DNA of 64,000 nt from JANXYW01 sp964458665 (lineage in GTDB: Bacteria; Chloroflexota; Dehalococcoidia; DSTF01; JACRBR01): contig CAYWOO010000042.1 of NCBI GenBank assembly GCA_964458665.1, forward strand, positions 1-64,000. The letters are read 5' to 3'. The notes beneath the pieces are model-generated. The model had not been told where the DNA came from. It made no database searches and was given only the letters and a program-made list of their open reading frames with translations. Position numbers and translations under genes: made by a program. Within the stretch, counting starts at the first letter, position 1. Each line of letters starts with the position of its first letter. Shown here one piece after another: positions 1 to 8,200 of the stretch.

Positions 1-171
1 CGCGATGAGGGCGCCGACGACGCCCTGCCAGATCGCTGCGTGAACCGGAGAGCCGATCGCCGCCGACGCCGGCAATACGATCGCGCCAAACGAGGTGGCC
101 GCGATGGCACGCAGCCAGGTCGCGGCGCTATCACCAGTGCCTGCCGGTGGTGGCCGGATCGCGGTCACCAT
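1..171 (-). CDS. N-terminal fragment of an unidentified protein, cut by the window edge
   Basis: An open frame starts with ATG at 171 and runs off the left edge after 57 codons without a stop. The visible residues begin MVTAIRPPP. A stretch rich in Ala, Ile, Leu and Val follows (about residues 21-45), which could be a first membrane segment. It is divergent from the gene at 202. Too little is visible to assign a family, and it could still be a chance frame in GC-rich DNA. Confidence 0.4.
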   Translation of the reverse strand, partial: MVTAIRPPPAGTGDSAATWLRAIAATSFGAIVLPASAAIGSPVHAAIWQGVVGALIA

Positions 172-201
172 ATATGATGCGCGCTGCGGGAGTTGATGCT
201 C

Positions 202-1506
202 ATGCTCGTACAGGCTAACGGAAGCACTGAACCGACCTCGGCGCGCACCGCCGTAGCGGGGCGTCTTGCGCTGGGCATCATCGGCGCGGCGTGGCTGCTC
301 GGACTCGCACTCATTCTCAGCCATCGCATTTACGTCACCAACGACTCGCTGAGCAACTATATCCATGTCTGGTACGTCGGCGATCGCTTCTGGCACGGTC
401 ATGGCATACCGCTGCACATGCCCGTGCTGGGACACGGCGAGGCGTACGCCTTTCCGTATGGATTCGTCCCGTGGTTCACCGCCGCGCTGGTCCGTCCGAT
501 CTTCGGCGACTGGATCGTCACACTCTGGCTCGTCACCGGCGCCGTCGGCGTCATCGCCACACAGTGGTGGGCGTTCCCGGCGCTGCGTGGCGCCTGGTGG
601 ACGGCGCTGCTGCTCGCGAATCCCATGCTCGTCGAAGGTCCGCTGCTCGGACAGCTGCCGTTCCTCTGGGCCGTGGCGATGCTCTTCGCGGCGATCGCGC
701 TCTGGCGTAAGGAGCATTGGCTCGCGGCCGGCGTCCTGCTCGGCCTCGCGCAGGCGACACATCCGGCGGTGCTGCTTCCCATCGCCGGACCAATCGTCCT
801 TGTGCGCCTGATCCGGGAGCCGCGCAAAGCACGCCTTGTGGCGTGCTACGGGTTCTCGCTTGCGATCGCCGCGCCCGCTGCCTGGCTCGTCGTTGCATCG
901 CCGTCCGTCGGCGACAGCTCGACCAGTACACTCGTCACAAACTTCGTCGATACCGTCAGTCTGCGCGCATTCGTCGTCGCGGCGCCGTTCATCGGGCTCC
1001 TGCTCCAACGCACGCCGTTGTCGCGCATCCCGGCGATCATGCTCGTAGGCCTCATCGCCCTCAACCTGATCCTCGTGCCGATTCGCAAGGATCAGTTCGC
1101 GTGGACGGCGCTCACGCGGACGGCGGACACGTCGCTGGACGCGTTCATCCGGTCGGATGACTTCCGCCCCGGCGCTACCTACCGCATCCTCCGGGTCGGC
1201 GACGGCAAAGTCGGCATGTATCAACTCGTGCGCGGCGGCGCCCGGCTCGACTCTGAGCCGTTCCCCGAAAGCATCGACCGCCGGAGTTGGCCGTCGGCCG
1301 CCGAGTACTCCGCCTTCCTGCAACAGCGCAAGGTCGACTACGTCATCGTCTACGCGGCGTACGATGCCCGGTATCGGACGAACGAGCATGCCCTGCTCCG
1401 TGCGTCCGAGTCCACAACCCGCGTGACGCCACCTTGCGCACAACTCGTCGTCACGACGCCCGAGTATGCCGTCTTTGGGGTCGCGCCGGGCGCCTGCGGC
1501 CCGTAG
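202..1506 (+). CDS. polytopic membrane protein, GT-C glycosyltransferase-like
   Basis: About 434 residues. The first 300 contain roughly eight hydrophobic segments, beginning with a signal-anchor near residues 20-40. An acidic/aromatic loop with NDSLSNY follows (about 45-60), then a soluble C-terminal region (about 310-434). One or two acidic residues in the first extracytoplasmic loop plus many helices is the usual layout of GT-C enzymes using lipid-linked sugars, but I see no decisive motif, so the role is inferred. Starts are possible at TTG 193, ATG 196 or ATG 202. GGGAG at 188-192 is best spaced for 202. It stands alone, divergent from the fragment on its left. Confidence 0.7.
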   Translation: MLVQANGSTEPTSARTAVAGRLALGIIGAAWLLGLALILSHRIYVTNDSLSNYIHVWYVGDRFWHGHGIPLHMPVLGHGEAYAFPYGFVPWFTAALVRPIFGDWIVTLWLVTGAVGVIATQWWAFPALRGAWWTALLLANPMLVEGPLLGQLPFLWAVAMLFAAIALWRKEHWLAAGVLLGLAQATHPAVLLPIAGPIVLVRLIREPRKARLVACYGFSLAIAAPAAWLVVASPSVGDSSTSTLVTNFVDTVSLRAFVVAAPFIGLLLQRTPLSRIPAIMLVGLIALNLILVPIRKDQFAWTALTRTADTSLDAFIRSDDFRPGATYRILRVGDGKVGMYQLVRGGARLDSEPFPESIDRRSWPSAAEYSAFLQQRKVDYVIVYAAYDARYRTNEHALLRASESTTRVTPPCAQLVVTTPEYAVFGVAPGACGP

Positions 1507-1551
1507 CTCGCGGTAGCCGCAGCCAGCATTCGGTGCGGCGTAAACGCGTGC

Positions 1552-1557
1552 TACGAT
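1552..1557 (+). promoter_or_regulatory. -10 element for leaderless transcript
   Basis: TACGAT ends 6 nt before the ATG at 1564 and no Shine-Dalgarno sequence is visible. The same -10/6-nt/start layout recurs at mutS and several other genes in the window, which supports leaderless initiation. Confidence 0.5.
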
Positions 1558-1563
1558 GTTGGG

Positions 1564-2979
1564 ATGGAGCCGCGCATCCAATACGCCACCACTTCTGACG
1601 GGGTCAGCATCGCCCTCTGGTCAATCGGCGAAGGCTCGGCCATCGTCAATCCGCCTCCCGCTCTGCCGTGGAGCCACATTGAACTGGAGTGGCAGATTCC
1701 GGAGTGGCGTCACTGGTACGAACACCTGACCGAGCACTACCAGATCGTCCGCTACGACAACCGCGGCTCCGGACTGTCGACGCGGGCGATTCCGAACTCA
1801 TCGCTCGAGACCCATATCCTCGACCTTGAAGCGGTCGTCGATCGTCTTGGACTAGAGAAGTTCGCGCTGTTCGGCATGTACTTCAACGCCCCAATCGCCA
1901 TCGCGTACGCAATCCGGCATCCGGAACGCGTGTCACACCTCATCCTCTTTTGTGCCGTCGCGAAAGCTTCCGATGCCGAACGCGATCCGACGACGCAGGA
2001 AGCGCTGGAACGCCTTCGAGATCTTGACTATGAGTTGTTTACGGAAACACTGGCGCACACCACGTTCGGATGGGAGGAAGGCGACGCTGCCCACAGAGTG
2101 GCGGTATACATGCGCGAGAGCCTTTCGGCCGAGTCCGCGAAGGCATGCTGGGAGTCAAATCAGGATGCCGATGTCACCGACCTGCTCGCACGGGTTACAC
2201 AACCAACCCTCATCCTCCACCGGCGCGACTTCCCGATGCTCAGCGTTGAAGTCGCAAAGAATCTCGCCGCGACGATCCCCAACGCGCGCCTGAAGATCCT
2301 CGAAGGCGCGTCGCTCTCGCCGTACATGGGCGATATGCGGGCCGTGCTGGACGCGATACAGGAATTCGTCGGCGTCGATGAGGCTCGGGCGAATGCCGCC
2401 CGTCGCGCGCACGCGCACGAAGCGACGTCACAGCCACACGATGCGCCGTCCGCGCCCGTCAGCGCCGGCTTCCGCACGATCATGTTCACCGACATGGAGG
2501 GCTCGACCGCGCTCACGCAGCGGCTGGGCGACGCCGAGGCGCAGTCCCTCGTTCGTCTCCACAACGCCATTGTCGGCGAGGCGCTGGCCTCCCACGGAGG
2601 CAGCCAGGTGAAGCATACCGGCGACGGCATTATGGCATCGTTCCTCACCGCATCGTCCGCCGTGGAGTGCGGCATCACCATCCAGCGCGCATTCGCCCGG
2701 CACAACGACGCGAATCCCGCCGACCAGATCATGGTGCGCATCGGCATCAACGCCGGCGAACCCGTAGCCGACGGCAACGACCTCTTCGGTACTGCGGTTC
2801 AGCTTGCCGCGCGAGTCTGTGCGCGCGCGGAGCCTGGCGAGATCCTGACGTCCGACGTCGTCCGCCAGCTCGTCGCCGGCAAGGGCTTCATGTTCGCCGA
2901 CCAGGGCGAGGCCGAAATTCGCGGCTTCGAAGACCCCGTGCGCGTCTACGAGGTGCGCTGGCGCGAGGAGAGCGCGTGA
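1564..2979 (+). CDS. alpha/beta-hydrolase-fold sensor fused to class III adenylate/guanylate cyclase
   Basis: 471 residues in two domains. Residues 1-270 have the alpha/beta-hydrolase fold order. The nucleophile elbow reads GMYFNAP instead of GxSxG, and where the catalytic His is expected the sequence reads EGASLSPY. The triad is therefore lost, and the domain probably senses a ligand or protein rather than hydrolysing. Residues 300-470 are a class III cyclase. Both metal aspartates are present (MFTDMEGS and TGDG), as is a Lys upstream of TGDG and an Asp in GNDLFG. The usual transition-state Asn is Gln (AVQLAAR). Known family knowledge: class III cyclases make cAMP or cGMP from nucleoside triphosphates. 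It overlaps the next gene by 4 bp (GTGA), so the two are probably co-translated. No membrane segment is seen, so it should be cytoplasmic. Confidence 0.88.
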   Translation: MEPRIQYATTSDGVSIALWSIGEGSAIVNPPPALPWSHIELEWQIPEWRHWYEHLTEHYQIVRYDNRGSGLSTRAIPNSSLETHILDLEAVVDRLGLEKFALFGMYFNAPIAIAYAIRHPERVSHLILFCAVAKASDAERDPTTQEALERLRDLDYELFTETLAHTTFGWEEGDAAHRVAVYMRESLSAESAKACWESNQDADVTDLLARVTQPTLILHRRDFPMLSVEVAKNLAATIPNARLKILEGASLSPYMGDMRAVLDAIQEFVGVDEARANAARRAHAHEATSQPHDAPSAPVSAGFRTIMFTDMEGSTALTQRLGDAEAQSLVRLHNAIVGEALASHGGSQVKHTGDGIMASFLTASSAVECGITIQRAFARHNDANPADQIMVRIGINAGEPVADGNDLFGTAVQLAARVCARAEPGEILTSDVVRQLVAGKGFMFADQGEAEIRGFEDPVRVYEVRWREESA

Positions 2980-4619
2980 CGGCTGAGGCGGCCGCCACCC
3001 AGACGTTCGACCTGATCCTCCGCAACGGCAATATCTACGACGGCGGCGGTGGCGCGGCGTACGCCGCCGATATCGGCGTTTCCGGGGACACCATCGCGGC
3101 TATCGGGCCGCTGACCGACGCCCGCGCCGCGATGGAGATCGACGCCACGGGCTTGGCCGTCGCCCCCGGCTTCATCAACATGCTCAGCCACTCGTACATG
3201 AGCATGCTGCAAGACCCGCGTTCGATGGGCGAGTTGAAGCAGGGCGTCACGCTGCAGATCTTCGGCGAGGGCAACTCGATGGGCCCGCTGACGCCCGACA
3301 TGCAGGCCCGCATGCGCAAGAGCATGGCCGAAGGCGACATGCCCGTTGAGGTGCCGTGGCGTTCGCTGGCCGAATATCTCGCCCACGCGGAGAAGTTCGG
3401 CGTGACGCAGAACATCGCGTCCTACATCGGCGCGACGACGCTGCGCGCCTACGCCGTGGGTCAGGACGATCGTCCGGCAACGGACGCGGAACTCGACGTG
3501 ATGCGCAGCCTCGTACGGGACGAGATGTCCGCGGGCGCGCTGGGGATTGGCTCTTCGCTCATCTACCCGCCAGCGTTCTTCGCATCCACCGAAGAACTCA
3601 TCGAGCTGTGCCGGGCGGCCGCACCGTACGACGGCAAGTACATCTCGCACATGCGCGACGAGGGCGCCTCGCTGATCCCAGCGATCGAAGAACTGCTGCG
3701 CATCAGCCGTGAGGGCGGCGTACCGGCCGAGATCTACCACCTCAAGCAGGCCGGACGCGACAACTGGGACAAGCTCGACCGCGTGATCGAGATGGTGGAA
3801 GCCGCGCGCGCCGCCGGCGAACAGATCACCGCCGACATGTACACGTACGCGGCCGGCGCGACGGGGCTCTCGAACTCCATCCCGCCGCGCTTCCACGACG
3901 GAGGCCCGGAGAAGCTCTTCGCGCGTCTGGCCGATCCGGCGACGCGCGCCGAGATCCATGACGCCATCGCACATTCCACCGATGGATGGGAGAACCTCTA
4001 TCGAGCGGCCGGCGGCGCCGAGGGCGTGCTGGTGCTGGGTACGCGCAAGGAGGAAAATCGCGGCTGCCAAGGGAAGACGCTCGCGCAGATCGCCGACGCC
4101 GAAGGCAAGGATCCGATCGACGCGCTGATGGATCTCGTGCTGCGCGATCGATCGCGCATCGATACGGCGTACTTCAGCATCTCCGAGGATAATCTGCGGC
4201 GACAGATCGCCCTGCCGTGGGTCTCGTTCGGCTCGGATTCACCCTCGACCGCGGCGGAAGGTGCGTTTCTCAAGCGCTCGACCCACCCGCGCGCGTACGG
4301 CACGTTCGCCCGCCTGCTAGGCAAGTACGTGCGGGAGGAGCGTTTGATCCCGCTCGAAGAGGCCGTGCGCCGCATGACGAGCTTGCCCGCCGACAACCTG
4401 GGCCTGGTACGTCGCGGCCGCATCGAGCGCGGCTGCGTTGCCGATCTTGTGGTGTTCGATCCGGCGACGGTCGGCGACCGCGCGACGTGGGTGGAGCCGC
4501 ACCAGTACGCCGTCGGCGTGCGCGATGTCGTCGTCAACGGGACGCCGGCGCTGCGCGAAGGCGAGTTCACCGGCGCGTTTCCGGGACGGGCGGTCTATGG
4601 ATCTGGCAAGCGCGGGTGA
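2976..4619 (+). CDS. N-acyl-D-amino-acid deacylase-like amidohydrolase
   Basis: 547 residues from a GTG that overlaps the previous stop. The frame is open further upstream, but that part is antisense-like and lies inside the cyclase gene. Metal-dependent amidohydrolase features: an N-terminal beta-sandwich (ILRNGNIYDGG), the PGFIN strand, YISHMRDEG and EIYHLKQAG with metal-binding His, FGSDSPST with the catalytic Asp region, and a C-terminal RRGRIERGCVADLVVFDP typical of D-aminoacylases and dihydroorotases. The first metal motif, normally HxH after PGFID, is here MLSHSYMS and has only one His. This suggests a subgroup with altered metal binding. Likely cytoplasmic. It sits between a cyclase fusion and a beta-lactamase-fold hydrolase, which suggests processing of peptides or modified amino acids. 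Confidence 0.85.
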   Translation: MTAEAAATQTFDLILRNGNIYDGGGGAAYAADIGVSGDTIAAIGPLTDARAAMEIDATGLAVAPGFINMLSHSYMSMLQDPRSMGELKQGVTLQIFGEGNSMGPLTPDMQARMRKSMAEGDMPVEVPWRSLAEYLAHAEKFGVTQNIASYIGATTLRAYAVGQDDRPATDAELDVMRSLVRDEMSAGALGIGSSLIYPPAFFASTEELIELCRAAAPYDGKYISHMRDEGASLIPAIEELLRISREGGVPAEIYHLKQAGRDNWDKLDRVIEMVEAARAAGEQITADMYTYAAGATGLSNSIPPRFHDGGPEKLFARLADPATRAEIHDAIAHSTDGWENLYRAAGGAEGVLVLGTRKEENRGCQGKTLAQIADAEGKDPIDALMDLVLRDRSRIDTAYFSISEDNLRRQIALPWVSFGSDSPSTAAEGAFLKRSTHPRAYGTFARLLGKYVREERLIPLEEAVRRMTSLPADNLGLVRRGRIERGCVADLVVFDPATVGDRATWVEPHQYAVGVRDVVVNGTPALREGEFTGAFPGRAVYGSGKRG

Positions 4620-4680
4620 TCTCCCGGCTGTAGACCCCCGCGCGGCCGGGTCGTACGATGCGGGAAACCGGAGGGTGCCC

Positions 4681-6147
4681 ATGGTCACGCTGCTCGAGAC
4701 CGATTTCCAACGTATCCGCGACGCCGCCAACGCCGTCGTCGCGGAGCAGCATCTGCCGGGCATCGCCATCGGCGTCGTCGTGGGCGATGACCTGGTGTTC
4801 AGCGAGGGGTTCGGCTACGCCGACATCGAGTCGCAGGCGCCGCAGGATCCCGTCCGGCGCCAGCGCATCGCATCGGTCACGAAGACGATGGCCGGGCTCT
4901 GCGTCATGGCGCTCGTCGACGAGGGCAAGCTTCGCCTGGAAGATCGCGTCGTCGATCTTCTGCCCGATGTCGCCTTCGACGGGCCCGCGGAGACGATGAC
5001 GATCTGGCACTTGCTGACGCACACCTCCGGCATCGGCGAAGCGCCGACGATGGGTGCGCTGGCCGCGGTCTCGTCTCCAAACCGCGCCGAAGTGAAGGAG
5101 CCCGGCGACTTCGCAACGCTCTACCCGAAGGGCATCGTCGTCGAGGCGGAGCCGGGCACGAAGCGCGCCTACTGCAACAACGGCTTCGCGTTGCTGGGCG
5201 AGATAGTCGTCCGCGCAGAGAAGGCGCCGCTGCAGGATGTCATGCAGCGCCGTATCTTCGGGCCGCTGGGTATGCGCGACACGGACATCATGGATCTGCA
5301 CGATGAGCGGCTGGCGACGCCGTATCACCGGCCGCCAGGCGAGGACTACCGCGAGCAGTTCGCGCGCGCGGGAATCGACGTGCCGGATGAGCCATTCGTC
5401 GACGGTCACAACATCCGTGGCGAGTTTCGCAGCGAGTTCAACAGAGGCATGCTGGCAGCCGGCGCCGTGCAATCGAACGTCCCCGACATGGCGCGCTACG
5501 CGTCGGCACTGCTGCGGCGCGGCGGCGGCATCGTCCGGCCAGAGACGTTCGATGCGATGATCGCGCCGCAATACTGCCCCGACCCCCGGATGGTCAGCTG
5601 GGGCCTCGCGTTCGCGCGAACGCCGCGCTTCGGGCGTCAGTTCATCGACCACGGCGGCGCCTTCTTCGGCGGCTGGAACACGGACTTCTCGTTCGTGCCC
5701 GGCGAGAATATCGCCGTTATCCAGCACATGAACATCATGCTGGACAGCTCGGCGCCTGTCTTCAGCCGCATCCTGCGCGCGGTGTTCGATGCGCCACGCA
5801 AGCCGCTTGGTGAGCGCACGACTGACCCGGCGATTCTGGCGAGCGCGCCCGGCCTCTACGAATGCACACCCGGACGGCTGACGAATTTCCGTCCCGCAAC
5901 GCGCATCGGCCGCGTGCACGTCACCGCCGATGGCGACAGCCTGATGCTGCGCAGCCGCTGGGGCGCGTGGAAGGACGGACTGCGGATGCGGCCTGCCGAT
6001 TCAGCCGATCCGGCATTCTTCGCACTGGAGCCGGAGGGCCGCGAGCGCGCGCATGTCCTGTTCACGCGCGATGCATCGGGCCGCGTCGACGGCTTGCGCT
6101 GCGACGAGCTGTACCATCTCGTGCGGCGCGATCTGCCCGCGGACTAG
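4681..6147 (+). CDS. serine hydrolase, class C beta-lactamase/penicillin-binding fold
   Basis: 488 residues from ATG 4681, preceded by GGAGG. The frame extends upstream into the previous gene, but this start has the ribosome-binding site. The SxxK motif is SVTK (about residues 63-66) and the YxN motif is YCN in KRAYCNNGF (about residue 163). A C-terminal HGGAFFGGWN is consistent with the third motif (HxG type). After about residue 370 comes a lipocalin-like tail, common in family members acting as esterases, DD-peptidases or D-aminopeptidases. There is no signal peptide, so cytoplasmic action is likely, unlike true beta-lactamases. It lies 61 bp after the D-aminoacylase-like gene; both families handle D-amino-acid amides, so a joint role is plausible. 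Confidence 0.85.
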   Translation: MVTLLETDFQRIRDAANAVVAEQHLPGIAIGVVVGDDLVFSEGFGYADIESQAPQDPVRRQRIASVTKTMAGLCVMALVDEGKLRLEDRVVDLLPDVAFDGPAETMTIWHLLTHTSGIGEAPTMGALAAVSSPNRAEVKEPGDFATLYPKGIVVEAEPGTKRAYCNNGFALLGEIVVRAEKAPLQDVMQRRIFGPLGMRDTDIMDLHDERLATPYHRPPGEDYREQFARAGIDVPDEPFVDGHNIRGEFRSEFNRGMLAAGAVQSNVPDMARYASALLRRGGGIVRPETFDAMIAPQYCPDPRMVSWGLAFARTPRFGRQFIDHGGAFFGGWNTDFSFVPGENIAVIQHMNIMLDSSAPVFSRILRAVFDAPRKPLGERTTDPAILASAPGLYECTPGRLTNFRPATRIGRVHVTADGDSLMLRSRWGAWKDGLRMRPADSADPAFFALEPEGRERAHVLFTRDASGRVDGLRCDELYHLVRRDLPAD

Positions 6148-6190
6148 GGTTCATCACGGAGATCATGGAGTACACAGAGGGATCGTTGGG
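6148..6190 (+). repeat. short 9-nt-period repeat ahead of the GNAT gene
   Basis: Three degenerate 9-nt units around 6161-6183 (CGGAGATCA, TGGAGTACA, CAGAGGGAT). This resembles the dispersed cacgga/cagagg intergenic repeats found in many environmental genomes. The last unit supplies the AGAGGG used as ribosome-binding site by the next gene. Confidence 0.5.
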
Positions 6191-6655
6191 TTGGTAGAGA
6201 CGGGCACTGGCGACGCGACTATTCTCGTGCGGCCGTTTGAGCCGCGGGATCAGCACGCTGCGCGCGCGCTCATCCTTGCGGGCCTCGGCGAGCACTTTGG
6301 CTCCATTGACGAGACCCTCAACCCGGACCTCAACGACATCGCGGCGTCGTACGCCAACGCGCTCTTCGTCGTTGCTTGGGTTGACGGCGCGATCGCCGGT
6401 ACGGGCGCCCTGACGCCGCGGCCTGACGGCGTGGCCATCGTATCCCGCATGTCGACCTCCGCCGTGTATCGCCGAAAGGGCGTCGCCCGGACGATCCTCA
6501 CCCACCTGGTCGAGCACGCACGCATCCGCCGCTGCACGCGGGTCGTGCTCGGGACCAACGCCGGATGGGAGGACGCGATCGCGTTCTATCTCGCGCTCGG
6601 TTTCAGCGAAATGCGCCGCACGCCGACAGGCGTGCTGTTCGAGTTGCCGTTGTAG
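6191..6655 (+). CDS. GNAT-family N-acetyltransferase
   Basis: 154 residues from TTG 6191, chosen because AGAGGG lies about 8 nt upstream. Codons further up belong to repeat DNA. The fold is recognisable: beta strands ILVRPFEPRDQ and VAIVSRMSTS, then the acetyl-CoA pyrophosphate loop RRKGVARTIL (R/Q-x-x-G-x-G/A). The C-terminal half has GTNAGWEDAIAFYLALGF, the usual beta5/alpha4 signature. The substrate cannot be predicted. It is the last gene of the plus-strand run that starts at 1564. Confidence 0.85.
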   Translation: MVETGTGDATILVRPFEPRDQHAARALILAGLGEHFGSIDETLNPDLNDIAASYANALFVVAWVDGAIAGTGALTPRPDGVAIVSRMSTSAVYRRKGVARTILTHLVEHARIRRCTRVVLGTNAGWEDAIAFYLALGFSEMRRTPTGVLFELPL

Positions 6656-6693
6656 CGGACGCGCCTCGACGCTGACTTGACGCTGCCCGCCGT

Positions 6694-7767
6694 CTACAAC
6701 CGCCAGCCTGTCCCGCGCGGCAGTCGCTCCGCGGCCGGCAGCAGTGCGTGCGGCTGGGCGTGCGGCTCGAGCTGGTACCAATAGGCGGTGCTGGAGTAGT
6801 CGTTCGAGAGATCGTTGGCGTGACCATGCTCGATCGTCACCTTGATCGATTCGCGGAAGTGGATCGGATCTTCGACGTGGAATCGGTACATCGAGTTCTT
6901 GCCCGACCACGGCCAGATATCGGTGCCGGAGTACACGGTGAGCCCGTGATACGGCGCCGAGAACGTCTTCGCCGGGCAGAACGCGGTGTTGAAGTAGTCC
7001 TCGGTGCCCGATCCGCGCAGCGTCAACTCGCCGTCGATCCAGATCATGTCGTCGCCTTCGCCGTACCAGTCGTTCTGCTGCTTCTCGAAGACATCGATGT
7101 TGAGGTTGCAGCCGACGTAGTGACCACGGCCGGCGGCTTCGAGGATGACGTAATTCCCTTCGCCCTCGATGTTCGGCCGCGTCCACGCCTCTGCGCGCTC
7201 GTCGTTGGTGTGCGGCTCGCCCTTCTTGCCCCAGCCATCGGTCGGGTTTTCGCGCCGCCACTGCGCGTGGAAGTACGCTGCATCGCTCGGAGCACGATCG
7301 TACTCCTCGTAGTCGACGTAGAAGTACAGGATGAGGCTACGCTCGCCCTCGTTCGTGATGTCCACGCGGCCGCTCACGGCAAACGGCATCGGGAAGAAGC
7401 AGTTGAAGCTGCGGCCGTCGCGCGGACTCATGGAGAGCGGCTGGGACCAGAACTCGGCCATCATGCCGTGGCCGACGCCGAAGAAGTCGCCGAGCGGCGT
7501 CTCGACGCACGGCGACGCGGCGCCATCCCAGTACATCCTGAGCACGCTCCGGCGGAGGTACGCATCCTCGCGCGACATCGTCGTCATCCAGATATGCCGC
7601 ACGCAGCCAGGGCCGCGCAGATCGGCGATCGTGCGCGTCTCGCCTGGCCGGATGATCCAGAAGTCGGCGTTGCCGCCCGTCGCGTCCCACGACGATGCAC
7701 GGTGGCTGCGCGCGTCGCGCAGCGTCGCAAGATTTCCGAGGCCGGCGTGTATCGCGTCCACGATCAC
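6694..7767 (-). CDS. DUF2961 / GH172-like protein
   Basis: 357 residues from a GTG at 7767 that overlaps the stop of the upstream gene by 4 bp. The longer frame to 7893 lies inside that gene. It begins VIVDAIHAGLGNLATLRD and contains long beta-rich segments: ADLRGPGCVRHIWMT, LRMYWDG, and GTEDYFNTAFCPAKTF with Glu/Asp. These match the DUF2961 family, some members of which were shown to be glycoside hydrolase family 172 enzymes acting on fructofuranosyl or arabinofuranosyl linkages. No signal peptide is visible, so it should act on intracellular oligosaccharides. Paired with the small ABM protein, with which it shares a transcript. Confidence 0.82.
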   Translation of the reverse strand: MIVDAIHAGLGNLATLRDARSHRASSWDATGGNADFWIIRPGETRTIADLRGPGCVRHIWMTTMSREDAYLRRSVLRMYWDGAASPCVETPLGDFFGVGHGMMAEFWSQPLSMSPRDGRSFNCFFPMPFAVSGRVDITNEGERSLILYFYVDYEEYDRAPSDAAYFHAQWRRENPTDGWGKKGEPHTNDERAEAWTRPNIEGEGNYVILEAAGRGHYVGCNLNIDVFEKQQNDWYGEGDDMIWIDGELTLRGSGTEDYFNTAFCPAKTFSAPYHGLTVYSGTDIWPWSGKNSMYRFHVEDPIHFRESIKVTIEHGHANDLSNDYSSTAYWYQLEPHAQPHALLPAAERLPRGTGWRL

Positions 7768-8081
7768 GCCGTCGCTACCGCGAACTCCTGCGCGATCACG
7801 GACTCGAAGAGCTTCACCTGCGGCGGCCCGGCGACGATGCCCATCATCGATGAGCCGCGGTGTCCCGCCGCGAACGCGGGGCTCTGCATCCACGCCATGA
7901 AGGCGTCACGGCTCTCCCACGTGCTGTGGCTGATGTACTCGCCCTCCGCGTCGCCCCGCAGCAGCGCGAAACGCAGAATGCCGGCCACGTTTTGCAGATG
8001 CGACTCGCGGTTCTTCCAGACCTCCTCGAATTCACTCTCCTTGCCGGCTACGATCTTGAAGCTGTTCATGGCAATGAACAT
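7764..8081 (-). CDS. small ABM-fold (antibiotic biosynthesis monooxygenase / IsdG-like) protein
   Basis: 105 residues. The start at ATG 8081 is chosen because GGAGG lies 8 nt upstream; a GTG at 8090 falls within the ribosome-binding site itself. The sequence has the dimeric ferredoxin-like pattern of ABM proteins: FIAMNSFKIVAGKE, then FEEVWKNRE, a beta strand (ILRFALLRGD), and YISHSTWESRDAFMAWMQSPAF. IsdG-type haem-degrading enzymes need a particular Asn/His/Trp set. A conserved Asn and Trp are present but the haem His is not obvious, so activity is unassigned. Its stop overlaps the GTG of the GH172-like gene. Confidence 0.8.
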   Translation of the reverse strand: MFIAMNSFKIVAGKESEFEEVWKNRESHLQNVAGILRFALLRGDAEGEYISHSTWESRDAFMAWMQSPAFAAGHRGSSMMGIVAGPPQVKLFESVIAQEFAVATA

Positions 8082-8145
8082 CACATGCACCTCCGCTCAT
8101 CTGATACTGGAACCGCACCATCGTAGCAGTCAGCCGGACGACAGA

Positions 8146-8175
8146 CACACGGACCGCCCGAAAGCGGTCCGTGTG
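8146..8175 (-). terminator. hairpin terminator after tadC
   Basis: Perfect 12-bp stem (CACACGGACCGC and its complement) with a 6-nt loop, 25 bp beyond the tadC stop. On the minus strand it is followed by a modestly U-containing tract (TCTGTCGTCC). The hairpin itself is unmistakable; the termination direction is inferred. Confidence 0.65.
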
Positions 8176-8200
8176 AGGCGGGGCGAGTAGACGCAGATGC

